Part shown: positions 13,401 through 24,340 of the stretch, piece by piece
Position numbering within the stretch: the first letter of the stretch is position 1
Layout of the letters: every line of letters begins with the position of its first letter
Assembly: GCF_037975245.1 (NCBI RefSeq)
Contig: NC_092582.1
Location: 22,094,577-22,158,576, forward strand
Direction: 5' to 3'
DNA: 64,000 nucleotides
Source: Apostichopus japonicus
Taxonomy: Eukaryota > Echinodermata > Holothuroidea > Aspidochirotida > Stichopodidae
Program-made: the position numbers and the translations under genes
The notes under the pieces: generated by a model
Seen by the model: the letters and a program-made list of their open reading frames with translations, nothing else
Told to the model about the DNA's origin: nothing
Databases searched by the model: none

Positions 13401-16400
13401 AGTGAAGGTATGGTCCACACTGAAAAAGGCATCGCTTGATTGGACGGTGATGACCGTGGGCGGGGCACAGAAATCGGACGGACACCCATCTCTGACGTCA
13501 CCTCCTAGCTCTGAGGCACCGCCGATGTCCAGGGTTGTCACACCAGTGCGGATGTAATCAATGCACGTTACCAGGTAACCGTTCAGTCTATCTGTAGCAA
13601 GCTGTGGAAGTATAGATGTAAACAAAAAATGATTCTTCTTTGTGATTCTTGATGCATCATATTTTAGTTCTTCAGCTGGTTTCAATATGAGTTTTATGTC
13701 ATTCAATATTTTGAACAAAATCAGTATACTCTGACAATGAAAAAAAAAAATTTAGTGGATGATGTTGGATGAGTTTGGGAGGAGACAGGTAAGCGAGAGC
13801 GCTATCAAATCGGTCCTTTCTAGTTCTGCAAAAACTTGACAAGCTGCAGTCTCTGAAATCACTGCGAATACCTTTCAGGAATTTCTGGCAGACACTTCTG
13901 GGCAAAGTACCTGCACAAGTACCTGGACATTCCCCAATTCATACATAGTGTGACATATTAGAACTAAAACTATCATTTTTAAACCCTCATAACTAGCCCA
14001 TTGTGGCAATGTATTGTTGCCCACAGTTGGTATGGCAACTTCACAAACGTCCGGTCATCAACCAATCAGAAAGCTTTCTTGAGGTATTTTCAATCACTTC
14101 CGCTAACCTGAGTTTAGGCTTTGAGAGTGATTTGAGAGAAAAATTGTATCCAAGTTCCTGAAATGCAATATACTGGACTTATACCAGTGATTCCTCCAAC
14201 AATATGTGAAAACGGGATCTTTTTTAAACATATTCTCAAAACTAGCACATAGATTGAGATGTTATAGCGCTGCACAAAATCTTTGGAGTCTATAAATGGG
14301 ACAGATCACGCGCATTAGGAACCAGAGCCATATCTACGGCACTGTTAGGACCGATATGATAGCGCCTTCTGCAGAAACGCTGAAGATCCGTATTGATGAG
14401 TCAGCCCCTCTGTGCAGAGCTTACTATATACGTTGACTGATTGTTTATAAATTCTAGATAATAAATCCACCAAACATGTTCTTTTATCTTGATATGAACA
14501 ACTGTGGATGATATTGAACACCATAAGTGCTTGACAGATTTGAAATGCATTTGTAAAAATATGTATATTTGATGCCATACAAGCATTAAGTTTTGCTAAA
14601 ATTTTGCATTGCATCTGAAATACTGAAAATATGGTATGTGTGGTAGACTAAGAAGCCCAGCCACTTCATTTGATGAGTCCGAGATGTACAGGTTATAGTA
14701 TCTGTTTACGGTCCAAACGTATCAAAATCAAACATACCCTCAAATCATAGACATCCTGATATCCACCGATAAATAAATCTCCATTTAGTTTGGTCAGGTC
14801 CAAAGCGCCCGAGGACTGTGGTGTCAGGTACTCCACGGGTACGGCTTGGTCGTCTAATGTTGCAAATGTGGTCCCTCTGATGGTACTTCCTAGGTTAAAT
14901 AGAACCACTTTATGTGTGGTGTTGGTGGTGAGTGTCTGGTTGCCTACAAAAACCTGCAAGGGAATACAAAAAAAAATAGTGTACAATAAAACAGTTAGAT
15001 GAAAATGATACTCAATCTCCTTCCCAGGGACAAGGATTTCACGGTTTCCAGATCTGTAAAGAACCACAAATACCTTTCTAAAGAGCGTAACATATTTTCT
15101 TCATATAAGATTGTTGATATTCGGGGATACTCATTTGGAATATGATCAATATAGGACTTGCTATACTGCCCATACACATTAAGTTCTACAATATTTAGCC
15201 ATATTGTACGTGATAGTTTCACATAGTGTGTTAACTAATAAATTATGGATCAAGCCAAATATTATGAATGAATTAACACTGTGTCGAAGAATGACATATT
15301 ATGTTCAATTCTCAGAATTTGGTTTTCAATTCTCATGGTGCCCATGTTTCTGACTCAAGTGAAACCATGCATACCAGCTTAGTTCCAGCACACAGCATAG
15401 CACGGAACCTCACTTTTCTCATATTTGGAAGATCTCAAAATCTGTCGTTACTTGGGAAGAGTGGGAAATTAAATCTATTTTGTGAAAATGTAGGCCTACT
15501 TCAAAAAGGTCAAGCTTAGTTTCAGGCATGGTGATTGATATCAAGATGCAGTCAATTTAAATTAAAACTGTTCTTTGAAGTTCTGCACTTTCCCTACTAT
15601 CCCAACATCATATCCCTCCCTCCCTCCCCCGACCCCCCCCCCCCCGTTCCCACCTCCTTGTATATGCTAGATGAGTCCCCTAGTCACCTGAACTAAACCT
15701 TTACTTCAACACCTGCTTCAGTTTCTTCTAAATATCTTCACTGAGTCCTTTATAAATACACTAGTCTAACTTTACCATCCTGTATGCAAATGAACACAAT
15801 TTGGACTGCCAACATACATGCAGACACCTTAATATTGAAAACACCCGTCCAGAAGGTTATATCTTGATTTGAGGCTATAGAGACATGCACACTTTCTTTC
15901 TATTACTATTGTATGCCTGAATACTACTGCCCCTCCAAAGGCTGCCATTTCTCTACCACGCACTCTTCTCTCCCAAAAACAAACTTTCCCACAACCGAGG
16001 CTTACCCTGCAAACTTCTCCCCTCCACAGAGGACTATACATCACAGGTAAACAAACCTGATGCTTTGAACTTGTAGGTCAAGGACATTTAAACAAAGACT
16101 CTACAAGTGTTTTGGGGAAAACTTCATAAATTATTGTGGGTGAAAAAAAAAATAAAGACTTGACCTTTGTGACCCCAGTAACTAGTCATCTTTGGGAGAT
16201 TGAACCATTTTCAGCAGAGGGGGAGAGGGACCTCCTAACCACATGTAAATAAACTGCTTGAAGACTTGTTTACATTGGCAACATTTCATGACTCAATTCT
16301 AACATCTTATGATGGCTTGTTTCATGGCTTGTATTTATTGCTATAGGTTTGACATATTTATTTTCCCATTTAGGAGAACTTGCAGAAGTCAAGATCATTA

Positions 16401-19203
16401 TGTTGTAATAAAACGAGGGGAAAACTTAGCACTGCTTGGCAAAGTGATCCCCTACAAAATATAAAGTAAATTTAGAAAGCTCTCCCTCCAAAGCTAAAAC
16501 AACAGAGCTTACTTTTGTTTGTCTGTTGATTCTAATGTCAGGTTTTAACGAGGTTAGGTCAATCTTGTGATGGAAACATTTGAAAGGATAAATGTGTGAG
16601 TGTGTGTAATTCGTGACAGGAAAAGGTAGGTAAAAGTTCACACACACTGCAAATCTTGAAAAGCCCAAGGCCATCAAGCATGGCACAGTTCACAGACTGA
16701 GGGTTTCAAGATGACCACAAATTGCCATACAAAACAGGACGAAACTAGGAGCTTTCCACATTGATTCATTTTTGGTGTGTGTTTCTAATAAACAATGTTA
16801 TTTTAATAAATGCAAATATCAACATCGTTCATATCGCGATTTGGACAAACTTTGTGGTTTGAGGTAGTACTGTAGCATACATGTAGTCATCAAGTGACTT
16901 TGGTGTAGGATGCGGGTCTAGTTTTAATCTTACTTAGTTTTATCAACCACTTTATTTTCTTCACTGTTTTCTTGCTCCATATCTGATTTGATCTCAAACT
17001 GTTTCATTCTTCTTTCCTGTTTATGGAAACTTACTTTAGTAGATACAGTTACTAACAAGACCTGTCTGTACTATAATGAGTCAATCTTCTAGTTTTTTTA
17101 GTAAACAAGAGCGTGAACATCTCCATGACTGCATGTGTATAGTCTGCCTTTCATTAAATTCTCTCTAAGGGGTAGAAGGATAGGTCACACAGCAGGGGTA
17201 CCCTCACCTACATAACATCAATCATTAGTTTAACAGTATACATATGGGATAGTTTTCTATATAGGAACAAGACTTTGCAATTCAATCTCATAAAAACATC
17301 TCAATTTTTTTTTATATACTATGTAGACTGTACAGTCTATACACAGAAAGCTACAGAGACCGAAGAAATTCAAACACACTCTCCAATTTCCTACAACCAT
17401 GGGGCTTTAGCTTGCTTCAATAAATGGAGTAGTGTGTGGGTAAGGGGGGGGGGGGGGGGTGGGGGGATGAGTTGGATGGTAAGTGGTGATAGATGGGAGG
17501 GTGATGGTGTCACTGATGATGGGGCAAAAGGGGGGGTGAGAAGAGATGAGGGGTGTAGAGAAATCCACTTTTAGGAAGAAACCAACAGAGTGATTTGACT
17601 GGCAGTGGGTTTGTCCGTATGTCACTTACTCAGTGTGTGTTTACACATTCATCCTGCCAAGCTGCAAATGAGGTCTTATAAACAATATCTGAGACATATC
17701 GCTGTGACTCTCACCTCAATCAAAGCCCCAGCGGTCACCCGCCACTCAATGTATATTCTCCCTGAGTTCACGCCCAGCGCAAAAAAAAGGCCCTGCTCTT
17801 CTGGACTGCTGTCACCCGATTGGTAGATGAGCATCCCGTGGTCCGAGCAGAAACGAAACTGGAATTCTAAGACGTTTTCGGCTCCCCGCAATAAATTGCT
17901 TCCACTGTTGGCAGGTGGTGGAAATTTGATGTAGGAATTAATGTCCACAAACTTATTCAACGATTGGCATTCGACCGGTGTGAGAAAGGCTGAAAGAGAG
18001 AAAACGGGGCATTGTAATCATGCAGTTTGACAAGGATAGCAGATCAAATTGAAGCACTTTTGGTCACCAACAGATTGTGAATTTTAAAGTGACAAGCATC
18101 TTCTGGATACACAGTGGGGGTATATTGGTGACCTGGTATGACCTTTGATCCCAACCCAAAACAATTGCAACCCAGAACTCAATATGGTGCATCTATATAA
18201 GAAGTTTGAAGTCCAACCAACTTAGGAATATTGAGTTATCGTTTTTACAAGCCAAAGCGTTACACACACACGCAGCTGTGTTTTACATTCAGACCGAAGA
18301 CCCTATTGTTTTTTCCATTGTTTAAATCCACATACCCTAACCTTAACAATACCCCTTAAAAATAGAATTCTTGCAAGGATGTGGTAATTATTTAAAATTC
18401 ACATCCGTGGACCTGGAATTCTTTGTTCAAGTCCTCAGTCAGAATACAAAACAAGTGCACACGCACACACTTTTGTTTCAGCCTCATTCATGATTACTTC
18501 TCAAGAGAGAAACAGATCTTGCTTAGGGCCTTTGATAAAACGGGATAACCCTGTTCAATCCCAACGAGGCAATAATTCGTCAGACTCGATAGGAAATTTA
18601 AATCCTTAAATACAGGAAGGTTTCTAAGACTGCAACAAACTTTACTTTCTAATAAACGCCTAGAGTTCCCATACATTAAGTACATGCAAAGTAGTCCTTT
18701 TAATAATAAAGGACATAGCTTCTACGACTATACAACTAAAGTCCTTGTGTAAGGAACTATACAGTTCCTAGGACTAAAGCAACTCTCTAGTCCTTTAGAG
18801 CTAGGTTATAGTTGCTATGACTACAGAAAGTGCACTCCTTCTATTTTTGTCAGTGTGCAACTATGACATCACACCTGTTTGCTTCAAGTTCACTTTTGGT
18901 AGAATATCAGATAACTTCAACGGTCAATATCTCAAAAACGGTACATAGGATTTGAATGCAAGTTTCACCAGAATGCTTAGATTGTGTTCCTCTGTAACAT
19001 AGCAAAACATTATGTTGACCTGGACTAGTTGTTTAATCTAAGACTAAAAACTTGAAATTTCACTTACCAAGTATAAATGAAAGACTATATATCCAAACAG
19101 GGCAATTTCCTAAAAAGTTTATGATTCTTCGTACGACGGCCTTTGACCTCTGGTTACCAGCACCAGGGGTCATCAACCCATTGTCTCTCTTTCCTCTCAT
19201 CAT
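7169..19203 (-). CDS. Laminin G / EGF-like domain extracellular protein (5' complete, 3' open)
   Basis: Eight coding exons join in consistent phase: 19203-19068, 17989-17715, 14953-14738, 13601-13360, 11299-11206, 10202-10061, 9156-8958, 7404-7169. All have AG acceptors and GT donors. They give at least 513 residues. The ATG at 19203 follows an in-frame TGA nine codons upstream. Residues 1-26 are basic, residues 27-51 are hydrophobic (signal peptide or anchor), and C53 follows. Laminin G-like domain 1 spans about 55-225 (FIGG motif) and domain 2 about 255-415 (ISIKFRT, DGNW, FIGG, GCYEDL). Two cysteine-rich EGF-like modules follow (442-479, 485-507 and on). N-glycosylation sequons include NQT, NTT and NVS. 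Laminin G domains of this kind bind matrix ligands or partner receptors outside the cell. The final EGF cysteine is not encoded, so more exons must lie downstream. The LamG/EGF mix resembles eyes-shut, agrin or crumbs-type proteins, but I cannot assign an orthologue. Confidence 0.88.
8490..8735 (+). mobile_element. Diverged copy of the foldback/Penelope-like terminal repeat
   Basis: Shares CTGAAGAAAGATCTTGCTAGGATCGAAC, then TTTTACATATTTACCTACACAGGC and AAGCAGTTTGATAAC, with 57149-57242. It lies in the intron between LamG/EGF exons 7 and 8. Confidence 0.65.
8958..9156 (-). CDS. LamG/EGF gene coding exon 7: end of LamG 2
   Basis: The acceptor is ttctcctcttccag. It encodes LNALELFIGGINDPER followed by GCYEDLRFISY, where the glycine-cysteine pair closes a laminin G domain. 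It ends in phase 2 at GAAAG|gtaggg. Base composition is clearly more GC-rich than the flanking introns. Confidence 0.9.
10061..10202 (-). CDS. LamG/EGF gene coding exon 6: LamG 2
   Basis: It encodes DSGAGVF...FSDGNWQYVRVSREG..., the conserved DGxWHxV-type strand of laminin G domains. The acceptor is gatttcag and the donor is TATC|gtaagt, ending in phase 1. Confidence 0.88.
11206..11299 (-). CDS. LamG/EGF gene coding exon 5: LamG 2
   Basis: A short exon of 94 nt. The leading G completes the Arg codon left by exon 4, giving FRTR-ASSGLVFYLGD, a textbook laminin G strand pair. This fixes direct splicing from exon 4 to exon 5. It ends LVLGLNTR in phase 0 at AGG|gtaaaa. Confidence 0.87.
13094..13442. 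repeat. 174-bp tandem duplication covering the 3' end of LamG/EGF exon 4
   Basis: The segment at about 13270-13442 (exon end, donor and start of intron) recurs at about 13096-13268. ATGAAGTGGATGTCATAATA is at offset 174 and GGTATGGTCCACACTG is shared. The downstream copy has exon-like sequence and a donor but no acceptor, and carries substitutions relative to the real exon. Confidence 0.9.
13360..13601 (-). CDS. LamG/EGF gene coding exon 4: end of LamG 1 and start of LamG 2
   Basis: The acceptor is ctatacttccacag and the donor is ACCAG|gtatta, ending in phase 2. It encodes residues 210-289: the close of domain 1 (NGYLVTCIDY), a linker with DGCPSDFC, then the FFSVDHTF...ISIKFRT opening of domain 2. 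The 3' part of this exon and its donor are duplicated in tandem just downstream (13171-13267). That copy has no usable acceptor. Confidence 0.88.
14738..14953 (-). CDS. LamG/EGF gene coding exon 3: second half of laminin G domain 1
   Basis: Exactly 72 codons in phase 0-0, behind a good polypyrimidine tract (tttgtattcccttgcag). It carries two N-glycosylation sequons near its start and the diagnostic LFIGGYQD segment near its end. Confidence 0.87.
17715..17989 (-). CDS. LamG/EGF gene coding exon 2: first half of laminin G domain 1
   Basis: The acceptor tctctctttcag precedes the exon and the donor is GAG|gtgaga. It encodes residues 46-137, with the typical start of a laminin G beta sandwich (LEFQFRFCSDHGMLIYQSGD), a glycine-rich turn and IYIEWRV. 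It ends in phase 0. Confidence 0.88.
18285..18470. mobile_element. MITE-like dispersed repeat, copy 1
   Basis: Shares TCAGACCGA-GACCC, CATACCCTAACCTTAACAA, ATAGAATTCTT and GACCTGGAATTCTTTG with 28078-28260. The outer ends form short inverted repeats (ACCGAAGAC / GTCCTCAGTC). It lies in LamG/EGF intron 1. Confidence 0.7.
19068..19203 (-). CDS. LamG/EGF gene coding exon 1: start codon and signal or anchor segment
   Basis: Two consecutive ATG codons open the frame. The exon encodes a basic stretch ending in VVRR, then hydrophobic sequence, and ends at a strong donor (G|gtaagtg) in phase 1. The leftover G plus CC of the next exon makes an alanine inside the hydrophobic run, which supports the join. 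The n-region of about 26 residues is long for a signal peptide; a third in-frame Met at residue 11 would shorten it. The 5' UTR part probably runs up to an acceptor at 19287 (tttcttgtag). Confidence 0.75.
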
Positions 19204-19737
19204 AATGTTCTTGTTTTTCTCCAATGTTCATTTGGATGTGACAGGGTTCTCTGAGGACTTCCACTGCGGTCCACTTCTTTCATCGTCCTACAAGAAATGG
19301 TACCTTCACATTTAATCATCCCCTTTCAAGCATGCATGCTAACATATCTCCATGCAGTGTGGGTCCTACATTCCCGTAGCACAAAATATATCCTCACAAT
19401 GGTAAAATTAATTCACACGATTTGATTCTGTGGATGAAAAAAAAAGATAAATAGGAGTGCGAAATGGTTGCCACACCTACATTACTTTTAATACAGACCA
19501 TACAGTAACAGATTTCTTTCTGCTCTTACTCCGCAATTCTTGGTACACATACATGTACACTCTGTAGAGCAGTGCTGATTGCCCACAGCTAGAACTTGGT
19601 AAACACTTCAGTATCAAAGATTTGGAAAAATTAAATTCCTTGGTTACAGTTCCGTACAAAAAACGATCAGGGAAAAACCGTACCAAAAACGCACGTTGGT
19701 GGCACTTTGGATGGTAGAATGAGAAGGATGGGCATTG

Positions 19738-19838
19738 ACTGGGGGAGCCGGTCATAGAGGGCGCGCAGTGTGTAAAGGTTCCAAGTTCATTCTAGGCACA
19801 GTAGAAAGAAGTGCTAAGGTTGTGGGGAAACAGGTTAG
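19738..19838 (+). repeat. Solo DIRS-end fragment
   Basis: GGTCATAGAGGGCGCGCAGTG, TAGGCACAGTAGAA, GTGCTAAGGTTGTGGGGAAA and CAGGTTAGCGAGG follow the same order as the DIRS high end (27593-27690), at perhaps 75-80% similarity. Confidence 0.8.
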
Positions 19839-21350
19839 CGAGGTCAATGTATTAACCGTCAGTTCAGGGTTCAAATGCACACATCCAACAAAACTTTGCT
19901 GGGGACGTTTCAACACCATCTAAAATTTTCCCTGGATATGGATGCTCTGATAATGTGAGAACAGTCAGAACACCATATAAGCATTTCTTGGTGTGCTAAT
20001 ACAGGCGCACAAGATATTAACGTGTCATTTACAAATAGCATTTGAGATTGAAACATACAGATGGGTTCTTTCTAGATCATGCTTACAGGTGATGCAAAAA
20101 TGCAGCAAGTCAAAAGTTAGCTGTATCTTTACACATCAACCAATGAACATAGATCCCTTTAATACTGGGGTGAAGATGAGATGCCTTTTGCCACTTTGAC
20201 ATGAGAACATTAAAGTTCAAGCATAGTTATATGGAAAACAGCTTACTAAGTAAAATCACATAGTGACATAGTCAACAGGTGTGACAGCTTCTACAGAGGT
20301 ACACAGTATGTATTCCCAAGAGTTCATATCATATCTCAGAAAGGGATACATACAAAGTTCAACATGTAAAAACTTGGTAAACTAACATACAGTGTTAGCA
20401 GTTCTCCATATATTACATACAGTATGTTATTCTCCTTTTCCATAGAACAAACTGTACAATTCCGAGCATTAAAACCTTTTGTACAAGGCTACTGTATTTA
20501 AAGTGAACTTTTTCAGGCACATTTGTGAACGGAGTGATGAAAATGGGAACTATTGTGCTGTACAGTATGCTAATTTGATGAACTCACACCAGGTCAACTA
20601 TTCTAATACCCTCAATATAATGAACCAAATAACTATTCATAAAAATATTCAAGTGTTGAGTACATACTTTTCCAAATTCTTTAACCCTTTGTAGTAAGTC
20701 CATAACAGTGAACAGAGTGAATGCAGATAATAATGACCAGGACAAAATTTGTGTGGTCGTCCGATCCTCAGGGATGACTAAATTTCTGTTTGGACAGCCA
20801 AAATACCGCACCCCCTCCCCTCCTAAATAGGTAAATTGATAAATTGGTATCACCCTCTATCGCTTTGGAGATACTGAAATAATTAAACAGAAATAATTTT
20901 CACTGCCTATGATCCATAAGAACAGGAGTTTCACTGGCTCAAATCAGTGCTCTATGCACAAAACCCTACAAATCTCTCCTACTACAGTATACATATTGTT
21001 TAACTCTGTTTCACTTTGCTACAGTTCTCCAGACAACCAAGACAAATTCCTTAATAACTTGCCCTGATGACCATCTCAACTGTACAGGGAGGAGGGGGAA
21101 GGGGGGTGGGAGAGGCCATCCTGCTACCTATGAGAGTAGGACTTTATACAGTACATGAGATTGAATAATCCACAATTTGTATTTTTGATCGTATGTTACT
21201 ATCAAAAGCTGTAACTTTCATCAGCTAGCAAGGAGAGGCAAGGAATAATTCTTTGTTCAAATTTTGTAAAGCATTTTCTAAGGCTCTGTAATTTTCTCTC
21301 ATTTGATGAATATTCCAAAACTTACTGGTTTGGATATTTACGAGTGACGA

Positions 21351-21473
21351 GCTTACCTGTCTCCTCACAACCTTAGCACCTCATTCTACCGTGCCTATAA
21401 AGTCCTGGTAAAATAATAACACTGTGCGCCCTCTATGACCGAACCCCCCCCTCGGTCACTCCTCACTACTCAT
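21351..21473 (-). repeat. DIRS right inverted terminal repeat
   Basis: About 122 bp that reappears in reverse complement at 27562-27682. It includes ACAACCTTAGCACC, a CCTGGTAAAATAATAAC stretch, and a C-run followed by TCGGTCACTCCTCACTACTCAT. The C-run differs by one base between the two copies. Confidence 0.92.
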
Positions 21474-21930
21474 GAGACCACTCCTTAAAAGTGGCCTCAC
21501 GGTCACCGAAATAGGGGTGGCCAGAATCCTCTGGCCACCCCCAAGGACTCCCGTCGACTAAACTTCTCAAAGGTGAGCCCTTAACAAAAGGCACTGATGC
21601 CTTCCTAGCAGGGAGAGTGTAATCCTCCCCGCCGCAGCGGGTAAGGGGGGGGACACTCTCCTGAGCCCTGCAGGCAAAACTACCCCTTTTTCCTAACAAG
21701 GAGCCTCATCCTGTAAAGGCCCAACACTTGCTAACCCTAAGACAACTTAGGTGAGTACGCATATGAAAAACACAGGGTGCAAAGTTACCCTCACCGATAG
21801 ACCTGGCCGGTGACTCTTAGTAGTTGTTGGCTCTGTCTATCTGGTGTTGTGCTTGGAGTCGTGAGCCTAGTCGAACGACTGCTCCCCCGTCCGGCTGTGT
21901 CCCACCCCCTCGGGGGAGGGAGGCGGGAAT

Positions 21931-22029
21931 GGAGACAGGTAAGCTCGTCACTCGTAAATATCCAAACCAGTAAGTTTTGGAATATTTACTTCGCTCCTCG
22001 CTTACCTGTCTCCTCACAACCTTAGCACC
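21931..22029 (-). repeat. DIRS internal complementary region (ICR)
   Basis: 21931-21986 (56 nt) is the exact reverse complement of the element's low end, 21309-21364. 21983-22029 (47 nt) is the exact reverse complement of the high end, 27654-27700. The two blocks overlap by four bases (TATT). In DIRS elements this region templates the joining of both cDNA ends into a circle. Confidence 0.92.
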
Positions 22030-22074
22030 GAGTGGCACTGCCCGATGGTGGGAGGCCCGAGGGGTGGGACCAAG

Positions 22075-22570
22075 TACCAACCGGACCTCGCATCGCCGAG
22101 CTACCAAAAGCTGCCTCGGCGTGTAGAGTGTCAGGTAAGTAACAGGCGACGAACGTAGTTGGTGTTTTCCACGCTGCCACCTTGAGGATGTCCTGTATCG
22201 GGATACCGGTAGAGAGAGCTGTGGAAGCCGAGGCCCCACTGATGTTGTGATCTCTTGGCCGGGTATCCCCCCATCGTGAACGGGTGGATCATCTCTACTA
22301 GCCATCGGGATAGGGTATCCTTGGCGGCTGCTGTTTAAGGTGGTCGTGGCAGGATGAAAAGGGAGGTTGTTTGTCTCAACTTCTCTGTCCTGTTTAAGTA
22401 CCACTTCAGTGCCCTGACTGGGCACCATCGCTTGTCCTCAGCCACTGATGAAAGGGTTTTGATTTCCGGAAAGAAAATGTCCCCGGGCAAGAAAGTCAAG
22501 GCCCGGTTCTTGGCAATAAGGGACGGGTCTGGAACCGTCCTCGCCCCATGGCCCTCGAATCTGATGTGGT
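22075..22570 (-). pseudogene. DIRS tyrosine recombinase remnant
   Basis: Minus-strand reading gives RWCPVRALKWYLNRT and LFI, then after an in-frame stop KDTLSRWLVEMI. In another frame near 22202-22090 it gives DILKVAAWKTPTTFVACYL, the C-terminal region with the presumed nucleophilic tyrosine. These are recurrent motifs of DIRS recombinases. A stop codon and at least one frameshift show it is not functional. Confidence 0.8.
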
Positions 22571-23003
22571 TCTGTTTGGATGTTAGGGCTTGGAGGTAAC
22601 TCCTTCACGCTGACGCTACCGCAATGACGAAGGGTGTTTTCTTTGTAAGAGCAGCCAGGGAAGCGTTCCCCGTTGATTCGTACAGCGGCCCTGCCAGGGC
22701 ATGCAGCACTGCTGAGAGCCCCGCAGAGGGGGCTAACTGTCTGACTCGTGGACGGCGATTAGCCATGCCTTTGGTGAGCTGGTCAATGTCTGGGCTAATG
22801 CCCAGCGTGGAGCCGTCTGGAAAACCAGACGTCCCCGTCTGGGGCCTGCGTGTGGGACCTGCGGCCTGGGACCCGGGGTCTGGAGGGAGCCACTAGGATG
22901 AATTTACCCTTGGAGCTGCGAATCTTCCTCAGTATCTGGCTGATCATGCCAAAGGGGGGGAAGAATTTAAACCTCTGGTCCGTCTCAAGGCAGGGACCTG
23001 GCG

Positions 23004-23437
23004 CTATGTGGAAGGCTGCAGGTGGGACCGCCTGTTACAAAAGATGGGCAGCCCATTGTTGCCCTTTGTCGTAAGCAGGTCTATCAGAGGTATGCCGAAC
23101 ATGTGGAAAAACCTACCGCATATTCCTTGCGAAGGGTTCACTCGTCGGGGTCGAGTTGTCCCCTGGGCAGAGCATCGGCCCTCACACTCTCCTTTCTGGC
23201 TATATGGGAGACCCATAGGGCCGTGCCAGATTCTGCAGCTGTGGTGAGGGTCTCCCATGCCAGACGGCACAGTCCCTCTGCCCTGGTGCCACCCTGTCTA
23301 TTGATGTAGCTACTGTACAGTATGCCACCACCATCGTGTTGTCTGAGAGGATGGTGATCAAAGTGCCCTGTACTTGGGCTTGGGAGGACTCCAGAGAGCC
23401 CCAACCCCACAGTCCTGAGAGCGAGGCGGAAGTACAT
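23004..23437 (-). pseudogene. DIRS RNase H domain and RH-YR linker remnant
   Basis: One frame reads YINRQGGTRAEGLCRLAW and then SHIARKESVRADALPRGQLD, the hallmark YINKQGGT...ADxLSR region of DIRS RNase H. A neighbouring frame (23270-23004) continues with FGIPLIDLLTTKGNNGLPIF, matching the GxPxVDLFATxxNxxLP linker found between RNase H and recombinase. The frame change between them means the gene is dead. Confidence 0.82.
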
Positions 23438-23849
23438 GAAACCTGGTTATCTTTGCAAATAGGGTGTTGGGGCCGATCCTTTGCCCTGCTGACGCCACTG
23501 TGGTGCAGGAAAGTGGTTTCTCTGTATATGCTGCTAAAGAAGTCAAGGACAGTGGCCTGTATGATGACCTTGTTAGCACCTGCAATACAGCAGCACTCGC
23601 AGTACTGCTTGCAGTACCACAGTACCGCTGATGACCCCTTTAGTTATCAACCAGTTGCAATCAGAAAACCTCTGAAGAAAAGTACTGCCTTGATGATATA
23701 GACCTAAGCTGTACCCTGTAGGGAGGTTTCATGGAGGTTCTTTCCATGAAAAATAATATTAATAATAATATTGAGGGTTGAACTGCGCCGGCCTATCTAT
23801 CGATAACGAAGCCAGAGGCGCTAGCAATATTACCCTTCTCAAAAATAAC

Positions 23850-24005
23850 CTGTTAAACAGAGAGAAATCCCTCCTGGATGGAAAGATGCAATGGAGATAA
23901 AGTGCCTTGCCCAAGGAAACAACAGAATGATCTGGCCAGGACTAAAACCTGCAAGCCTTAGATCACCAGTACACTGCCTACACCGCTTGACCACAGTTCT
24001 CTCCA
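23850..24005 (-). mobile_element. tRNA-derived SINE inside the DIRS element
   Basis: Minus-strand reading gives an A-box-like TGGTCAAGCGGTGTAGG, a B-box-like GGTTTTAGTCC about 35 bases later, and the SINE body motif TTTCCTTGGGCAAGGCACTTT, which is common in animal SINEs. Confidence 0.7.
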
Positions 24006-24089
24006 AAAATTGAGTACTGAATGGATAGTTTGCTTCATGAGAGTCTTAATCAATGCTACAGCTGCTATGTGGCTTTTACAACTACAGTA

Positions 24090-24340
24090 TATGTATGTAT
24101 TTGTGTATGTAATTTAGATCATCCTGCAAGTAGGAACTTGTGAAGAAGCCTCATTGGCTTATCAAAGCCGCAAGCTGACCAAAGTCAGTCTCGTACATTC
24201 ATATTTAATGTCCATGACTATGAATTGTCAACAGCTCTGTAACTGGACAACATACATTACTCTTGGGGTGACTTGAACCGGGGACCTTTTGATTGGAAGG
24301 CACCGGGTTTAACCACTGAGCTAACTAAGCTACAGCCCTA
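24090..24340 (-). mobile_element. tRNA-derived SINE inside the DIRS element
   Basis: Minus-strand reading gives TTAGCTCAGTGGTTAAACCC (A box) and CCCCGGTTCAAGTC (B box) in tRNA-like spacing, followed by an unrelated body. It is a second, different SINE family nested next to the first. No intact tRNA fold can be drawn, so it is not called a tRNA gene. Confidence 0.72.

Noticed and set aside
18700-18850. Hairpin-rich TAGTCCTAGGAC-type words as a structured RNA
   Set aside because: Several short inverted words occur but no single consistent fold was found; left unassigned.
21817-22428. 203-codon minus frame treated as a host gene
   Set aside because: It runs through the DIRS recombinase region in the wrong frame and into the ICR, so it is a shadow of the decayed element.
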